64,000 bases of DNA. Source: Stenotrophomonas africana. Lineage in GTDB: Bacteria; Pseudomonadota; Gammaproteobacteria; Xanthomonadales; Xanthomonadaceae. The notes under the pieces were generated by a model that was not told where the DNA came from, made no database searches, and worked only from the letters and a program-made list of their open reading frames with translations. Location: the NCBI RefSeq assembly GCF_013004645.1, contig NZ_JABEME010000007.1, positions 186,001 through 250,000 on the forward strand. Direction: 5' to 3'. The position numbers and the translations under genes are program-made. Positions 17,244-26,315 of this stretch are shown piece by piece. Within the stretch, counting starts at the first letter, position 1; each line of letters starts with the position of its first letter.

Positions 17244-17262
17244 GCAAAAGAGAATCATTTGC
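17244..17262 (-). promoter_or_regulatory. Fur-box-like sequence upstream of the ECF sigma gene
   Basis: On the minus strand GCAAATGATTCTCTTTTGC matches the 19-bp Fur consensus at about 12 of 19 positions, including the AATGAT core. The position upstream of an iron-uptake sigma factor makes Fur control likely. Confidence 0.65.
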
Positions 17263-17303
17263 ATCTTTGATGCGGTGCGCAGTGCGCGGGGGCCACCGCC
17301 GCG

Positions 17304-17810
17304 TCAGCGCGGACGATAGTCGCAGTGGATCTGCAGGGCTTCGGTGGCGTTGTGATGCAGCTCGAAGCCGCACTGCTGCAGGCTGCGCTTCACCTGCGCG
17401 ACGGCTTCGGAATGACGGGCAACGCGACGATCCTGCCAGCGCAGTGGGGTGAACACACCCAGGGGCAGCAGCCGCAGCCGCTTGCCGTGCAGTATCAGTG
17501 AGACATCGACATGACGGCCATCGATGTCGTGGCCGTTGGCACCGAAGATGGCATCGATCTCATCGCGGCGTTGCGGGTAGCAGGTGCGGAATGCTGCGAT
17601 GCCGAGCCGTCGTACCGCGCGGCGGAAGCCACCGAGACGGCTGTGGCGGGGTTCGAAGCCACGGGTGAGCAGCAGGCGCAGCGCGGCAGGCAGCATCGCC
17701 TGCGCGTCGAGCAGGCGTTGCAGTACCTCTTCTTCCAGTTGGATGCGGGTGGAGGGCCAGCGCGGGGCGATGAGCAGTCCGTGGTGGTTGCCGCGTTGCA
17801 GGGTCAGCAT
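17304..17810 (-). CDS. Hypothetical protein, faintly M15-peptidase-like
   Basis: A 168-residue protein with no signal sequence. The stretch DGRHVDVSLILHGKRL and the C-terminal IHCDYRP loosely recall the SxHxxGxAxD and WH motifs of VanX-type D-Ala-D-Ala dipeptidases, but the catalytic pattern is incomplete. The resemblance may be superficial. Start ATG 17810 was chosen because the region further upstream runs into a REP element. It follows the small gene at 17908 in the same direction, separated by the REP pair. Confidence 0.55.
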   Translation of the reverse strand: MLTLQRGNHHGLLIAPRWPSTRIQLEEEVLQRLLDAQAMLPAALRLLLTRGFEPRHSRLGGFRRAVRRLGIAAFRTCYPQRRDEIDAIFGANGHDIDGRHVDVSLILHGKRLRLLPLGVFTPLRWQDRRVARHSEAVAQVKRSLQQCGFELHHNATEALQIHCDYRPR

Positions 17811-17843
17811 GCGTGGAGCTTCGCACGCGGGCGAGCAGCCGCG

Positions 17844-17897
17844 GTAGTGCCGGCCGCTGGCCGGAAGATCCGGGTGCCGGCCAGCGGCCGGCACTAC
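17844..17897. repeat. SMAG-type REP inverted pair (GTAGTGCCGGCC subtype)
   Basis: GTAGTGCCGGCCGCTGGCCG and its inverted partner enclose a few bases. It lies between the hypothetical gene at 17304 and the small gene at 17908 and probably forms the 3' end hairpin of the YggS operon. Confidence 0.85.
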
Positions 17898-17907
17898 CAT
17901 CGTCGTG

Positions 17908-18132
17908 TCAGATGTCGCGGTACTGGATCTGCGAAGCCAGTACGCGCAGGCCATCGGCAGTGCTGGACAGGATGCGCTCTTCGCCGACACCTTTCTGCCG
18001 TTTCAGCTGGAAGCCCTGATCGGCAGGCAGCTGTGCGGCGATGGCGTCCATGCGTCGCAGGGCATCGGGGCCGCTGCAGTCGAAGTGGCCCCAATGTGCG
18101 CCATCGCGGTGGATCTGCAGTCGGTAATTCAT
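17908..18132 (-). CDS. Small conserved-looking protein, 74 aa
   Basis: A soluble 74-residue protein (MNYRLQIHRDGAHWGHFDCS...) with no recognisable family. Its ATG overlaps the stop of the glutamine amidotransferase gene as ATGA (18129-18132), so it is translated as the third gene of the YggS operon. The overlap and absence of stops argue that it is real. Function unknown; I see two strand-like segments at the N terminus and a central helix. Confidence 0.65.
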   Translation of the reverse strand: MNYRLQIHRDGAHWGHFDCSGPDALRRMDAIAAQLPADQGFQLKRQKGVGEERILSSTADGLRVLASQIQYRDI

Positions 18133-18830
18133 CGCGGTGTCTCCGGTAGATCCTGCAGCCAATGGTCGAACATCGCGGTGGCGGCCGCAGCCAGCGGTGC
18201 GCCATAGCGACGTGCCTGCGCGCGCAGGTCGGTGGGATCGATGCCGGCCTGGGTCAGCTCCAGCGTGTGGCCGATCAGCCAGCGCTCGAACTGGCGGGCG
18301 TCCAGTTCCGGATGGCATTGCAGGGCCAGTGCGTGGTGGCCGATGGCGAACGCCTGGTGACGGCAGGCCGGCGTGCTGGCCAGGCGGCGTGCACCGGCCG
18401 GAAGTTCGAACGCCTCACCATGCCAATGCAGTACCGGAATGCCCTGCAGGCACTGCAGCGGTGAACGCTGGCCTTCATCGGTCAGCAGCAGTGGCGCAAA
18501 GCCGATTTCCTTGCCGCCACTAGGAGCAACGCTGGCACCGAGTGCTCGTGCCATCAACTGTGCACCCAGGCAGATGCCGAGAGTCGACCGCTGCTGCCGC
18601 AGGCGGCGCTGCAGCAGGGTGATGCTGTCATTGACGAAGGGATAGATCTCTGTGTCATTGACGCTGATGGGGCCGCCCAGCACCACCAGCAGGTCAGCCG
18701 CTTCGGCCGGATCGAGTGCGTCTACACCAGCCTGCAGCACCTGCAGCTGCCAGCCCTGCGCCAGCAGCAACGGTTGCAGGGTGCCGAGGTCTTCGAAAGC
18801 CACATGTTGCAGGACGACCGCGTGCTTCAT
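18129..18830 (-). CDS. Class I glutamine amidotransferase (GMP-synthase-like domain)
   Basis: A 233-residue GATase1 protein. The nucleophile is Cys87 in LGICLGAQLMA, with His173 and Glu175 in CHPELD completing the triad. It hydrolyses glutamine and passes ammonia to an acceptor, but no synthetase domain is attached. Stand-alone members include gamma-glutamyl hydrolase-type enzymes. ATGA overlaps join it to YggS upstream and to the 74-residue protein downstream. Substrate unknown. Confidence 0.85.
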   Translation of the reverse strand: MKHAVVLQHVAFEDLGTLQPLLLAQGWQLQVLQAGVDALDPAEAADLLVVLGGPISVNDTEIYPFVNDSITLLQRRLRQQRSTLGICLGAQLMARALGASVAPSGGKEIGFAPLLLTDEGQRSPLQCLQGIPVLHWHGEAFELPAGARRLASTPACRHQAFAIGHHALALQCHPELDARQFERWLIGHTLELTQAGIDPTDLRAQARRYGAPLAAAATAMFDHWLQDLPETPR

Positions 18831-19600
18831 GCCGGGCCTCCACTGCTAGGCCAGTAGAGGCTGTCGGGGGTGGCACGTGCACCAAAGATGGCCTGGCCGA
18901 CGCGGACCACGGTGGCACCTTCCTCGATGGCCACTTCGAAATCACCGGACATGCCCATCGACAACTGCGACAGGTCCAGGCCGGGCGGGGCGGTGCGTTG
19001 CAGCTGGTCGCGCAGTTCGCGCAGGCGCACAAAGCAGGCACGCACGCGCTCGACCTCGGGGGTGAAGATGGCCAGGGTCATCAGGCCGCGCACGTGCAGG
19101 CGATCAAAGGCCGGCAGCTGCTGCACGAAGGCCTCGACAGCATCGGGTTCCAGACCGTACTTGCTGGGTTCGGCGGACGTGTTGACCTGCACGAACACAT
19201 CCAGCGTGCGGTCTTCCAGCTGCAGGCGCTGCTGCAGGGCCTCGGCTACGCGCAGGCTGTCCAAGGCCTGGAACTCGCTGGCAAAGCGCGCCACGTAGCG
19301 CGCCTTGTTGGTCTGCAGATGGCCGATCACCGACCAGTGCACGCCCAGGTCGGCCATTGTCTCGGCCTTGCGTTGTGCTTCCTGCACCTTGTTCTCGCCG
19401 AGTTCGTGGCAGCCAGCGGCCACCGCCATGCGGATGCGGGCGTCGTCGACGGTCTTGCTGACCGGCAGCAGGCGCACGCTGGCCGGATCCCGGCCGACGC
19501 GGGCGCAGGCATCGGCGATGCGTTGACGCACCGTGATCAGGTTGGCGGCGATCTGTTCAACGGACTGGGCGACGGGCCAGTCGGCAGCGGCAAGGGGCAT
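18827..19600 (-). CDS. yggS: YggS/PLPHP-family pyridoxal phosphate homeostasis protein
   Basis: A 257-residue alanine-racemase-N-fold protein. PLP is held by Lys49 in LLPVSKTVDDARI. HELGENKVQEAQ, HWSVIGHLQTNKA and the closing LSMGMSGDFEVAIEEGATVVRVGQAIFG are family signatures. It buffers free PLP and tunes amino-acid pools rather than catalysing a turnover reaction. ATG 19600 has GGAGGT six bases upstream. It diverges from a PtsJ-like regulator of vitamin B6 metabolism, and they share a 76-base control region. Confidence 0.93.
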   Translation of the reverse strand: MPLAAADWPVAQSVEQIAANLITVRQRIADACARVGRDPASVRLLPVSKTVDDARIRMAVAAGCHELGENKVQEAQRKAETMADLGVHWSVIGHLQTNKARYVARFASEFQALDSLRVAEALQQRLQLEDRTLDVFVQVNTSAEPSKYGLEPDAVEAFVQQLPAFDRLHVRGLMTLAIFTPEVERVRACFVRLRELRDQLQRTAPPGLDLSQLSMGMSGDFEVAIEEGATVVRVGQAIFGARATPDSLYWPSSGGPA

Positions 19601-19640
19601 GCGGGCACCTCCAATGCAGGGCGGCCAGGGTGGGATACAC

Positions 19641-19678
19641 TGGCACAGGACAAGATATATTTTGGCATAGGACAAAAT
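19641..19678. promoter_or_regulatory. Two 16-bp direct repeats between yggS and ptsJ
   Basis: TGGCACAGGACAAGAT (19641-19656) and TGGCATAGGACAAAAT (19663-19678) agree at 14 of 16 bases and are 22 bases apart, two helical turns. The second overlaps the ptsJ start codon. Spaced direct repeats are the usual operator form of MocR regulators. A TATATT at 19656-19661 between them could be a -10 element for ptsJ, giving a very short leader. Confidence 0.7.
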
Positions 19679-20963
19679 GAAAATCACCGGGCACAGTGCC
19701 GAGTCGATCTTCGACAGCATCCGTGATGGCATTGGCAAGGGCCGCTTGCCGGCTGGCAGCGTGCTGCCGCCGGTGCGTGAACTGGCCGAGCAGCTGGGAG
19801 TGAACCGCAACACCGTGGCTGCGGCCTACAAGCGCCTGGATGCGGCGGGCCTGGCCAGCACGGCGGGTCGCCGCGGTACGGTGGTGCGTGGCCTGCCGCC
19901 GACGCTGGCGCGCGAGGGCAGTACGCCCGGGCTGGCCCTGCAGGACCTGGCCGGTGGCAACCCGGATCCGCGCCTGCTGCCGAACCTGCGCCTGGCTCCG
20001 GCCGCACCACGGCTGTATGGCGTGGGTACGGTCGACCCGAGGTTGCAGGCGCTGGCGCGCGCCTCGCTGGATGCGGACTGCCCTGAGGGCTATGCGCTGG
20101 AGCTGACCCATGGGGCGGTCGATGGCATTGAACGCTTGCTGGCGGCGTGGCTGCTGCCGGGGGATCGCATCGCGGTGGAGGATCCGTGCTTCCTCGGCAG
20201 CCTCAACGTGCTCAATGCCGTGGGTCATGCGCCGTTGCCAGTGGCGGTGGACGCGCATGGCATGCAGGTCGATTCGCTGCGGCAGGCACTGGAGGCCGGT
20301 GCACGCGCGGTGCTGCTGACGCCGCGCGCGCACAACCCGACCGGCGCCAGCCTGGATGCGAAACGGGCGCGGGCGTTGCGCCAGTTGCTGGCGGCGTACC
20401 CGCAGGTGGCGGTGCTGATCGATGATCATTACGCGCTGCTCTCGCAGCAGGCCTATCACTCGGTGCTGCCGCTGGATGGCCGGCGCTGGGCGCTGCTGCG
20501 CTCGTTGTCCAAACCTCTCGGCCCGGACCTGCGGCTGGCCTGGCTGGCCTGCGATGAAGAAACCGCGATGCGGCTGCGGCTGCGATTGGCGTCCGGCATC
20601 GGCTGGGTCAGTCACCTGCTGCAGGACGCGGCAACCTCGGTGCTGGCGTCGTCAACGCAGCGGGCGAAGATCGCCTCGGCAGGTGAGCGTTACCAGCAGC
20701 GACTGCGGTCGCTGCAGGAGCTGCTGCGCGCGCGTGGCATGCCGACGCCGCAGCCGATGGAAGGATTGAACCTGTGGCTGCCGTTGCAAACCGACAGCCA
20801 TCCGCAGGTGCTGGCACTGGCTTCGCGCGGATGGCATGTGCGGGCGGGCGAAGTCTTCGCGGTGACAGCGCCGGGGCATGGCCTGCGCATCACCTGTGCG
20901 GCACTGGGGGCAGCGCAGCTGCGGCAGCTGGCGGATGACCTGGCGGCGGTGTGCGGTCTGTAG
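19677..20963 (+). CDS. ptsJ: MocR-family regulator, PtsJ-like
   Basis: A 428-residue fusion of a GntR winged helix (1-72, VNRNTVAAAYKRLDAAGL) to an aminotransferase-like fold type I domain (about 90-428). The start region is very close to E. coli PtsJ, which regulates pyridoxal kinase. LSKPLGPDLRLAW holds the equivalent of the PLP lysine. It probably senses PLP and controls the divergent yggS operon and itself. ATG 19677 has AGGA four bases upstream. Its stop TAG is formed by the GTAG of the REP element that follows. Confidence 0.85.
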   Translation: MKITGHSAESIFDSIRDGIGKGRLPAGSVLPPVRELAEQLGVNRNTVAAAYKRLDAAGLASTAGRRGTVVRGLPPTLAREGSTPGLALQDLAGGNPDPRLLPNLRLAPAAPRLYGVGTVDPRLQALARASLDADCPEGYALELTHGAVDGIERLLAAWLLPGDRIAVEDPCFLGSLNVLNAVGHAPLPVAVDAHGMQVDSLRQALEAGARAVLLTPRAHNPTGASLDAKRARALRQLLAAYPQVAVLIDDHYALLSQQAYHSVLPLDGRRWALLRSLSKPLGPDLRLAWLACDEETAMRLRLRLASGIGWVSHLLQDAATSVLASSTQRAKIASAGERYQQRLRSLQELLRARGMPTPQPMEGLNLWLPLQTDSHPQVLALASRGWHVRAGEVFAVTAPGHGLRITCAALGAAQLRQLADDLAAVCGL

Positions 20964-21072
20964 CGTCGCGCCATGCTCGACTTTGCTTCGCCTTTGTAGA
21001 GCCGAGCCATGCTCGGCTGCCGGTCATGTAGAGTCGAGCCATGCTCGACTGCCGTGCGTGTAAAGGCTCTAC
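20960..21072. repeat. Cluster of three SMAG-type REP copies
   Basis: GTAG-headed copies start at 20960, 20997 and 21029, two of the GTAG(A)GTCGAGCCATGCTC kind, followed by an inverted half (CTCTAC, 21067-21072). The first GTAG contains the TAG stop of ptsJ. Confidence 0.8.
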
Positions 21073-21081
21073 AAAAGCAGA

Positions 21082-21588
21082 TCAGGGCGCGGCGTTGGCA
21101 CCGGGGCGCACGTAATAGGACTGACCGCTGTCATCGACGAACATCAGTTCCGGCTTGCCCTGCCAGGAGGTGAGCATGGCGCCGGTGTTGTTCTGGTGCT
21201 TGACCATCAGGCTGGCGCCGCGATCCGGGTTGGCCACCACCTTGAACACTTCGGTGGTGCCGGTGGCATCGTACAGAGTCAACAGGGCTTCGCCGCCGCG
21301 GTCGCTGGTGCCGTAACCGCCGCGTTCGGAACCATCGGGGCCGAGCAGGATCAGGCCTGACAGGGCGGTGGCACGCGGCCCTTGGGTGCGGCCCTGGCTG
21401 AGTGGATCGGGAACCGGTGCGCCGAGGATCACCCGGGGCCGGCCGCTTGCATCGTGGATGACCAGCCCGCGTGCTTCGATGATGCGCTGTGGCGATTGGC
21501 TGCGATGCAGGCTCCAGGCGGTCCAGCCGGAAACCAGCAGGGCGAGAGTGGAGACCACCAGCGTGGTCAGCAGCAGTGCGCGGGGCAT
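21082..21588 (-). CDS. Hypothetical inner-membrane-anchored protein
   Basis: A 168-residue protein: a single N-terminal membrane segment (about 5-24, LLLTTLVVSTLALLVSGW) and a periplasmic domain with repeated Gly/Asp turns (HDASGRPRVILGAP, LGPDGSERGGYGTSDRGG, VDDSGQSYYVRPG). These look like beta-propeller- or beta-sheet-type repeats. ATG 21588 has AAGGA seven bases upstream, which favours it over an upstream ATG. No family recognised. It is isolated between two REP clusters. Confidence 0.7.
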   Translation of the reverse strand: MPRALLLTTLVVSTLALLVSGWTAWSLHRSQSPQRIIEARGLVIHDASGRPRVILGAPVPDPLSQGRTQGPRATALSGLILLGPDGSERGGYGTSDRGGEALLTLYDATGTTEVFKVVANPDRGASLMVKHQNNTGAMLTSWQGKPELMFVDDSGQSYYVRPGANAAP

Positions 21589-21640
21589 GGCGTCGTCCTT
21601 CCTTGGATGTGCCGACGATAGCGGATGCAAAAGGGGATGG

Positions 21641-21729
21641 GTAGAGTCGACTGTCAGTCGACTGCTGTTCGATCAGATCACGGAAATTCCCGCGCTGACG
21701 CGCGCAAGTCGACTGACAGTCGACTCTAC
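21641..21729. repeat. SMAG-type REP inverted pair (GTAGAGTCGACT subtype)
   Basis: GTAGAGTCGACTGTCAGTCG at 21641 and its inverted partner ending at 21729 flank 40 bases. The internal GTCGACTGTCAGTCGAC is itself palindromic. It sits between the hypothetical gene and the 3' end of dnaE2. Confidence 0.82.
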
Positions 21730-21779
21730 CTCCACCTGGTCGACATCACCCAGTGGCCGTTACGCGGTTATTCCCGGCG

Positions 21780-24700
21780 TCAGTGGAAATCGCGGCTGTG
21801 GCTGCGCAGTCCCTGCAGCAGCTCATCCAGGCAGTGCATGCGCTGCACGATGACATGCTGCACACCATCGACGCGTTCCAGGCGGCCATCGATCTGCATC
21901 AGCTGGGTATCGACCAGCACCCGGTGCTGGCGATCGGCCAGGTGCCGCCAGACCACGGCGTTGACCATGCCAGTCTCATCTTCGAGCGTGAGGAAGGTGA
22001 CGCCGCTGGCGGTCTGCGGGCGCTGGCGCATGCGTACCAGGCCGGCGATACGCACGCGACGGCCATGACCGTGGTCCACCAGCTGTGCGGCATCCAGACA
22101 GCCACGGCTGCGCAGCTGCGCACGCAGGAACGAGATCGGGTGGCGGCCAAGGGTGGTGCCGGTGCTGCGGTAATCGGCCTGCATGTCCTCCCATGCGCTG
22201 GGCAGCGGCAATGGCACGCGGGCTTCGGCGGTGGCGCGGGCCTGGTCGAACAGCGGCAGCCGGTTCTCCACGCCGGAGATATCCCAGCGTGCACGATGGC
22301 GATGGCCACTGAGCCCACGCAGCGCACCTGCATCGGCCAGCAGGCCCTGCTGGCGGCGATCCAGGGCGGTGCGCTGGCACAGGTCGCCCACATCATCGAA
22401 CGGGCGCCGCGCACGTTCGCGCATGATGGCCTGCACGGCTGCTTCATTGCAGCCTTCGACCAGGCGCAGGCCGAGCCGGATCGCCGCCGGGCCCTTGCTG
22501 AAATCCAACGAGCAGTCCCAGCCGCTGTGGCGCACGTCCACCGGCAACACCGTGATGCCATGCCGGCGCGCATCCTGCAGCAGCTGGTCGGGGCTGTAGA
22601 AACCCAGTGGCTGGCTGTTGATCAGGCTGGCAGTGAACGCGGCCGGGTGATGGCACTTCAGCCAGCAGCTGGCATAGGTGAGCAGGGCGAAGCTGGCCGC
22701 GTGGCTTTCCGGGAAACCGTAATCACCGAACCCCTTGATCTGCTCGAACAGGTGCTCGCCGTATTCCAGGCTGAAGCCGTTTTTCAACATGCCCGTCAGC
22801 AGCTTTTCGCGATGCGGTTCCAAGCCGCCACGACGCTTCCAGGCGGCCATCGAGCGGCGCAATGCATCGGCTTCGCCGGGTTCATAACCAGCTGCTTCCA
22901 CTGCCAGCTGCATCACCTGTTCCTGGAACAGCGGCACGCCCAGCGTGCGTGCGAACACGCGTTCCAGCTGTGGTGGGTAGAGCGGATTGTCCGGGTCGTT
23001 CAACGCGTCCGGTCCCTGTTCGCGCAGGATCCGCCGCCGCTCAAGGTAGGGATGGACCATGTCACCCTGGATCGGGCCGGGTCGCACGATCGCCACCTCG
23101 ATCACCAGGTCATAGAACTCGCGTGGCTGCATGCGTGGCAGCATCGCCATCTGCGCGCGCGACTCGATCTGGAACACGCCGATGGTGTCGGCGGCGCAGA
23201 TCATGTCGTAGGTCGGGCCGTCTTCATCGGGGATCGCATCCATGCGTCCTTCATGCAGGCCATGCTGTTTCAGCATCGCCAGGCACTTGCGGATGGCGGT
23301 GAGCATGCCCAGCGCCAGGCAGTCGACCTTCATCAGGCCGGTGGCATCCAGATCGTCCTTGTCCCACTGGATGACGGTGCGGTCGGCCATCGCCGCGTTT
23401 TCTACCGGCACCAGGGTCGATAGCGGATGCTCGGAGATGACGAAACCGCCCGGATGCTGAGACAGGTGGCGTGGGAAGTCGATCAGCTCGGCGGTCAATG
23501 CCAGCAGCCGCCGCATCAAGGGTGTGTCCGGATCGAAACCGCGCTCGCGGAGGGTTTCCGGCAGTGGGATGTTGCCGCCCCAATGATCCATTGCCGCGCC
23601 CAGTTCGTTGACCTGGTCCATCGGCAGGCCGAGCGCACGGGCCACGTCGCGGATCGCGCTGCGGCCACGGTAGCTGATCGCCACCGCGGTCAGTGCGGCG
23701 CGTTCGCGGCCGTAGCGCTTGAACACGTACTGCAGTACTTCTTCGCGGCGCTCGTGCTCGAAATCGATGTCGATATCCGGTGGTTCATCGCGCTCAGCGG
23801 AGATGAAGCGCTCGAACAGCAGGTTGCTGCGTGCCGGGTCGATCTCGGTTACGCCCAGCACGAAGCACACCGCGGAGTTGGCCGCCGAGCCGCGGCCCTG
23901 GCAGAGGATGTCCTGGCTGCGCGCGAAGCGCACGATGTCCTGCACGGTGAGGAAGTAGGAGGCGTAGTTCTTCTGCCTGATCAACGCCAGTTCGTGCTCG
24001 ATCTGTTTGCGTTGCGCCGGTTCGATGCCGCCTTTCCAGCGCCACGGGATGCCACGCTCGACCAGCACGCGCAGCCAGCTGTCCGGGTCGTGGCCTTCGG
24101 GCACCAGCTCGCGCGGATAGGTGTACTGCAGCTGCTCCAGCGTGAAGTGGCAGCGTTCGGCGATGCGCAGGGTCTCGGCCAGCAGTTCGGCGGGATACAG
24201 CTGGGCCAGCGCGGTGCGCGGGCGCAGGTGGCGCTCGCCATTGGGAAACAGGCGCCAGCCGGCTTCGGCCACGCTGCAACGATGGCGGATCGCGGTCAGC
24301 GTGTCCTGCAGGGCGCGGCGGCGTCGCACGTGCATGTGCACATCGCCACTGGCGACCAGCGTCAGGCGGTGACGTTCGCCGAAGGCCTGCAGCTGCTGCA
24401 GGCGGCGTGCGTCGTCGTGTTCGTGGTGCAGTTCCACCGCCAGCCACAGGCGATCGCCGAAGCCGGCGCGCAGCAGTTCCAGATCGGTGGCCGCCGGTTG
24501 CCGGTCCAGCCATAGGCACAGCAGGCCGTCGGGCAGGCCGAGCAGGTCCTCGCGCAGGCAGCGGTACTCGCCCTTGGCCGCGCGCCGCCGGCAGGTGGTG
24601 ATCAACTGGCAGAGCCCTGCATAGGCGGCCTGGTCGGTGCACAGCAGGGCCAGCTTGGGTCCGTCCTCGACCTGGAATTCGGCGCCGACGATCAGCGCCA

Positions 24701-24890
24701 CGCCATGCGTCTTCGCCGCCTGCCAGGCACGCACGATGCCGGCCAGCGAGCATTCGTCGGTGATCGCCAACGCGCGATAGCCTTGGCCGGCGGCGCGTGC
24801 GAACAGTTCTTCGGCGATCGAAGCACCGCGCTGGAAGCTGAAGGCCGACAGGCAGTGCAGTTCGGCGTAGCCGGGCAGTTCGCTGTGCAT
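21780..24890 (-). CDS. dnaE2: Error-prone DNA polymerase DnaE2
   Basis: A 1036-residue C-family polymerase: PHP domain (about 5-210), palm and fingers with the acidic [15 protein letters not shown] motif, HhH and OB-fold domains to the end. It lacks the long C-terminal tau-binding region of replicative DnaE, as expected for DnaE2. It carries out SOS translesion synthesis with ImuB and the beta clamp. Its start is only six bases after the imuB stop, so it is part of the imuA-imuB-dnaE2 transcript. Confidence 0.96.
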   Translation of the reverse strand: MHSELPGYAELHCLSAFSFQRGASIAEELFARAAGQGYRALAITDECSLAGIVRAWQAAKTHGVALIVGAEFQVEDGPKLALLCTDQAAYAGLCQLITTCRRRAAKGEYRCLREDLLGLPDGLLCLWLDRQPAATDLELLRAGFGDRLWLAVELHHEHDDARRLQQLQAFGERHRLTLVASGDVHMHVRRRRALQDTLTAIRHRCSVAEAGWRLFPNGERHLRPRTALAQLYPAELLAETLRIAERCHFTLEQLQYTYPRELVPEGHDPDSWLRVLVERGIPWRWKGGIEPAQRKQIEHELALIRQKNYASYFLTVQDIVRFARSQDILCQGRGSAANSAVCFVLGVTEIDPARSNLLFERFISAERDEPPDIDIDFEHERREEVLQYVFKRYGRERAALTAVAISYRGRSAIRDVARALGLPMDQVNELGAAMDHWGGNIPLPETLRERGFDPDTPLMRRLLALTAELIDFPRHLSQHPGGFVISEHPLSTLVPVENAAMADRTVIQWDKDDLDATGLMKVDCLALGMLTAIRKCLAMLKQHGLHEGRMDAIPDEDGPTYDMICAADTIGVFQIESRAQMAMLPRMQPREFYDLVIEVAIVRPGPIQGDMVHPYLERRRILREQGPDALNDPDNPLYPPQLERVFARTLGVPLFQEQVMQLAVEAAGYEPGEADALRRSMAAWKRRGGLEPHREKLLTGMLKNGFSLEYGEHLFEQIKGFGDYGFPESHAASFALLTYASCWLKCHHPAAFTASLINSQPLGFYSPDQLLQDARRHGITVLPVDVRHSGWDCSLDFSKGPAAIRLGLRLVEGCNEAAVQAIMRERARRPFDDVGDLCQRTALDRRQQGLLADAGALRGLSGHRHRARWDISGVENRLPLFDQARATAEARVPLPLPSAWEDMQADYRSTGTTLGRHPISFLRAQLRSRGCLDAAQLVDHGHGRRVRIAGLVRMRQRPQTASGVTFLTLEDETGMVNAVVWRHLADRQHRVLVDTQLMQIDGRLERVDGVQHVIVQRMHCLDELLQGLRSHSRDFH

Positions 24891-24896
24891 GGCGGC

Positions 24897-26306
24897 TCAG
24901 CCGAACCAGCCGTGCAGCATCCACGGCGCATGTGGATCGTTGCGGTCACGGAAAGCCCAGCCGCGCTGGCCATGCGCGGTTTCCACCACGTAGTAGTCGC
25001 GGCGCGCGTCGGCCTGGTCCCACCAGCCCGATTCGATCCGCTCCGGTCCGGTGACGATGCGCAGCCTCGGATCACGCAGCGGTTGCGGCGCATCCAGCAA
25101 CCAGCCGGGGCGCAGTGGCCAGTACGACGGGGGCTTGGCCGGTGACTGGGTGCCACTGGCGCGTTCGGGGCGATGGTCGGCCTGCACCGCCAGCGGCTGC
25201 ACGGCGTCATCACCCAGCCGCGCACGCAGGCGCTCGCGCAGCTGGTTCCAGGGCATCGCCTGCGCCGGCCGGGTATCGAACAGGTCGCGCGCGGCGGGCA
25301 CGAATGGTGGCAGCTGCTCGGCCTGCAGGCGCAGTGCGCGGCTGCCGGCCGGCAGGGCGAACGCTTCCATGCGGTTGCGTGCGATCTCGAACAGCAGCGC
25401 AGGATCGCGTTCGGGGGCCAGCAGGCCGATGGTCAGCACGCTGGCCGGCAGCAGGTCGTGCTCGAAATGCAGGTCGAAGCGCTGCACGCCGCCATCGCGC
25501 GAACACAGGAAGGCGGCCAGGTCCAGCAGCAGGCGGCGCAGCGGGAACAGCAGGGCCTGGCTGGATTCGATCTCGTATTCGAATTCGATGCGCGCATCGA
25601 AACGGTCCGGTGGCTGGTAGTAGCGCAGCGGCGCGGTGGGCAGGCCGCGCAGTGCATCCAGCTGCTGCAGTACCTCCGGTGCGAAGCGCCGGGCCAGGCT
25701 GTCACGCGGCAGCTCGAGCACCGCACCCAGCGTGCGCAGGCCGGAACGGCCGAGCACGGTCACCGCGTCGCTGGGCAGGCCGCAGCGCGGCAAGGGTAGC
25801 TGCGCCAGTGCCGCTGGCAGTTGCTGTGCATCGATGCCGAGGCCGTCGTGGACGTTGGCCAGCACGCGCGCGGCCTGTGGGGTCGGTGCGGCCACCAGAC
25901 GGTGACGGAAGCCGAGTTCGTGCAGTTCGTTGCGCAGCCGCTGCTGGATCGTCAGCCAGTCACCGAACAGGGCGCGGCTGGCGCCGATCTCCAGCACCAG
26001 TGCATGCGGAAAATCGAGGCTGACCTGCGAGCTGTAGGCGTAGGCCCAGCTGGCCAGCAGCTGCCGGGTGTGCTGTTCGGCATTGGGATCGTAATCGTGC
26101 AGGTGCATGTCCTGCACCAGCACCTGCGCAGCCGACAGCAGCATGCCCGGACGCAGCCCCGCTGCGCGTGCCGACGGGCTGACCGCACGTAGTACGCGAC
26201 GCTGTGCCGGCCCCTGCAGCAGCACCAGTGGCCGCTGCGGATCCGGCTGCAGGCGCAGCACGCTGTCCAGCGCCAGCTGCGGCAACAACAGGCAGGCCCA
26301 GTGCAT
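24897..26306 (-). CDS. imuB: ImuB, catalytically inactive Y-family polymerase homologue
   Basis: A 469-residue DinB/UmuC-related protein. The N-terminal strand reads MHWACLLLPQLALDSVL, so the catalytic DxD of true Y-family polymerases is absent, as is known for ImuB. Helix-hairpin-helix and little-finger regions follow (about 170-340), then a C-terminal extension ending in DPHAPWMLHGWFG. ImuB acts as a hub linking ImuA, DnaE2 and the clamp during induced mutagenesis. It lies nine bases after imuA. Confidence 0.93.
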   Translation of the reverse strand: MHWACLLLPQLALDSVLRLQPDPQRPLVLLQGPAQRRVLRAVSPSARAAGLRPGMLLSAAQVLVQDMHLHDYDPNAEQHTRQLLASWAYAYSSQVSLDFPHALVLEIGASRALFGDWLTIQQRLRNELHELGFRHRLVAAPTPQAARVLANVHDGLGIDAQQLPAALAQLPLPRCGLPSDAVTVLGRSGLRTLGAVLELPRDSLARRFAPEVLQQLDALRGLPTAPLRYYQPPDRFDARIEFEYEIESSQALLFPLRRLLLDLAAFLCSRDGGVQRFDLHFEHDLLPASVLTIGLLAPERDPALLFEIARNRMEAFALPAGSRALRLQAEQLPPFVPAARDLFDTRPAQAMPWNQLRERLRARLGDDAVQPLAVQADHRPERASGTQSPAKPPSYWPLRPGWLLDAPQPLRDPRLRIVTGPERIESGWWDQADARRDYYVVETAHGQRGWAFRDRNDPHAPWMLHGWFG

Positions 26307-26315
26307 GGCGCGACC

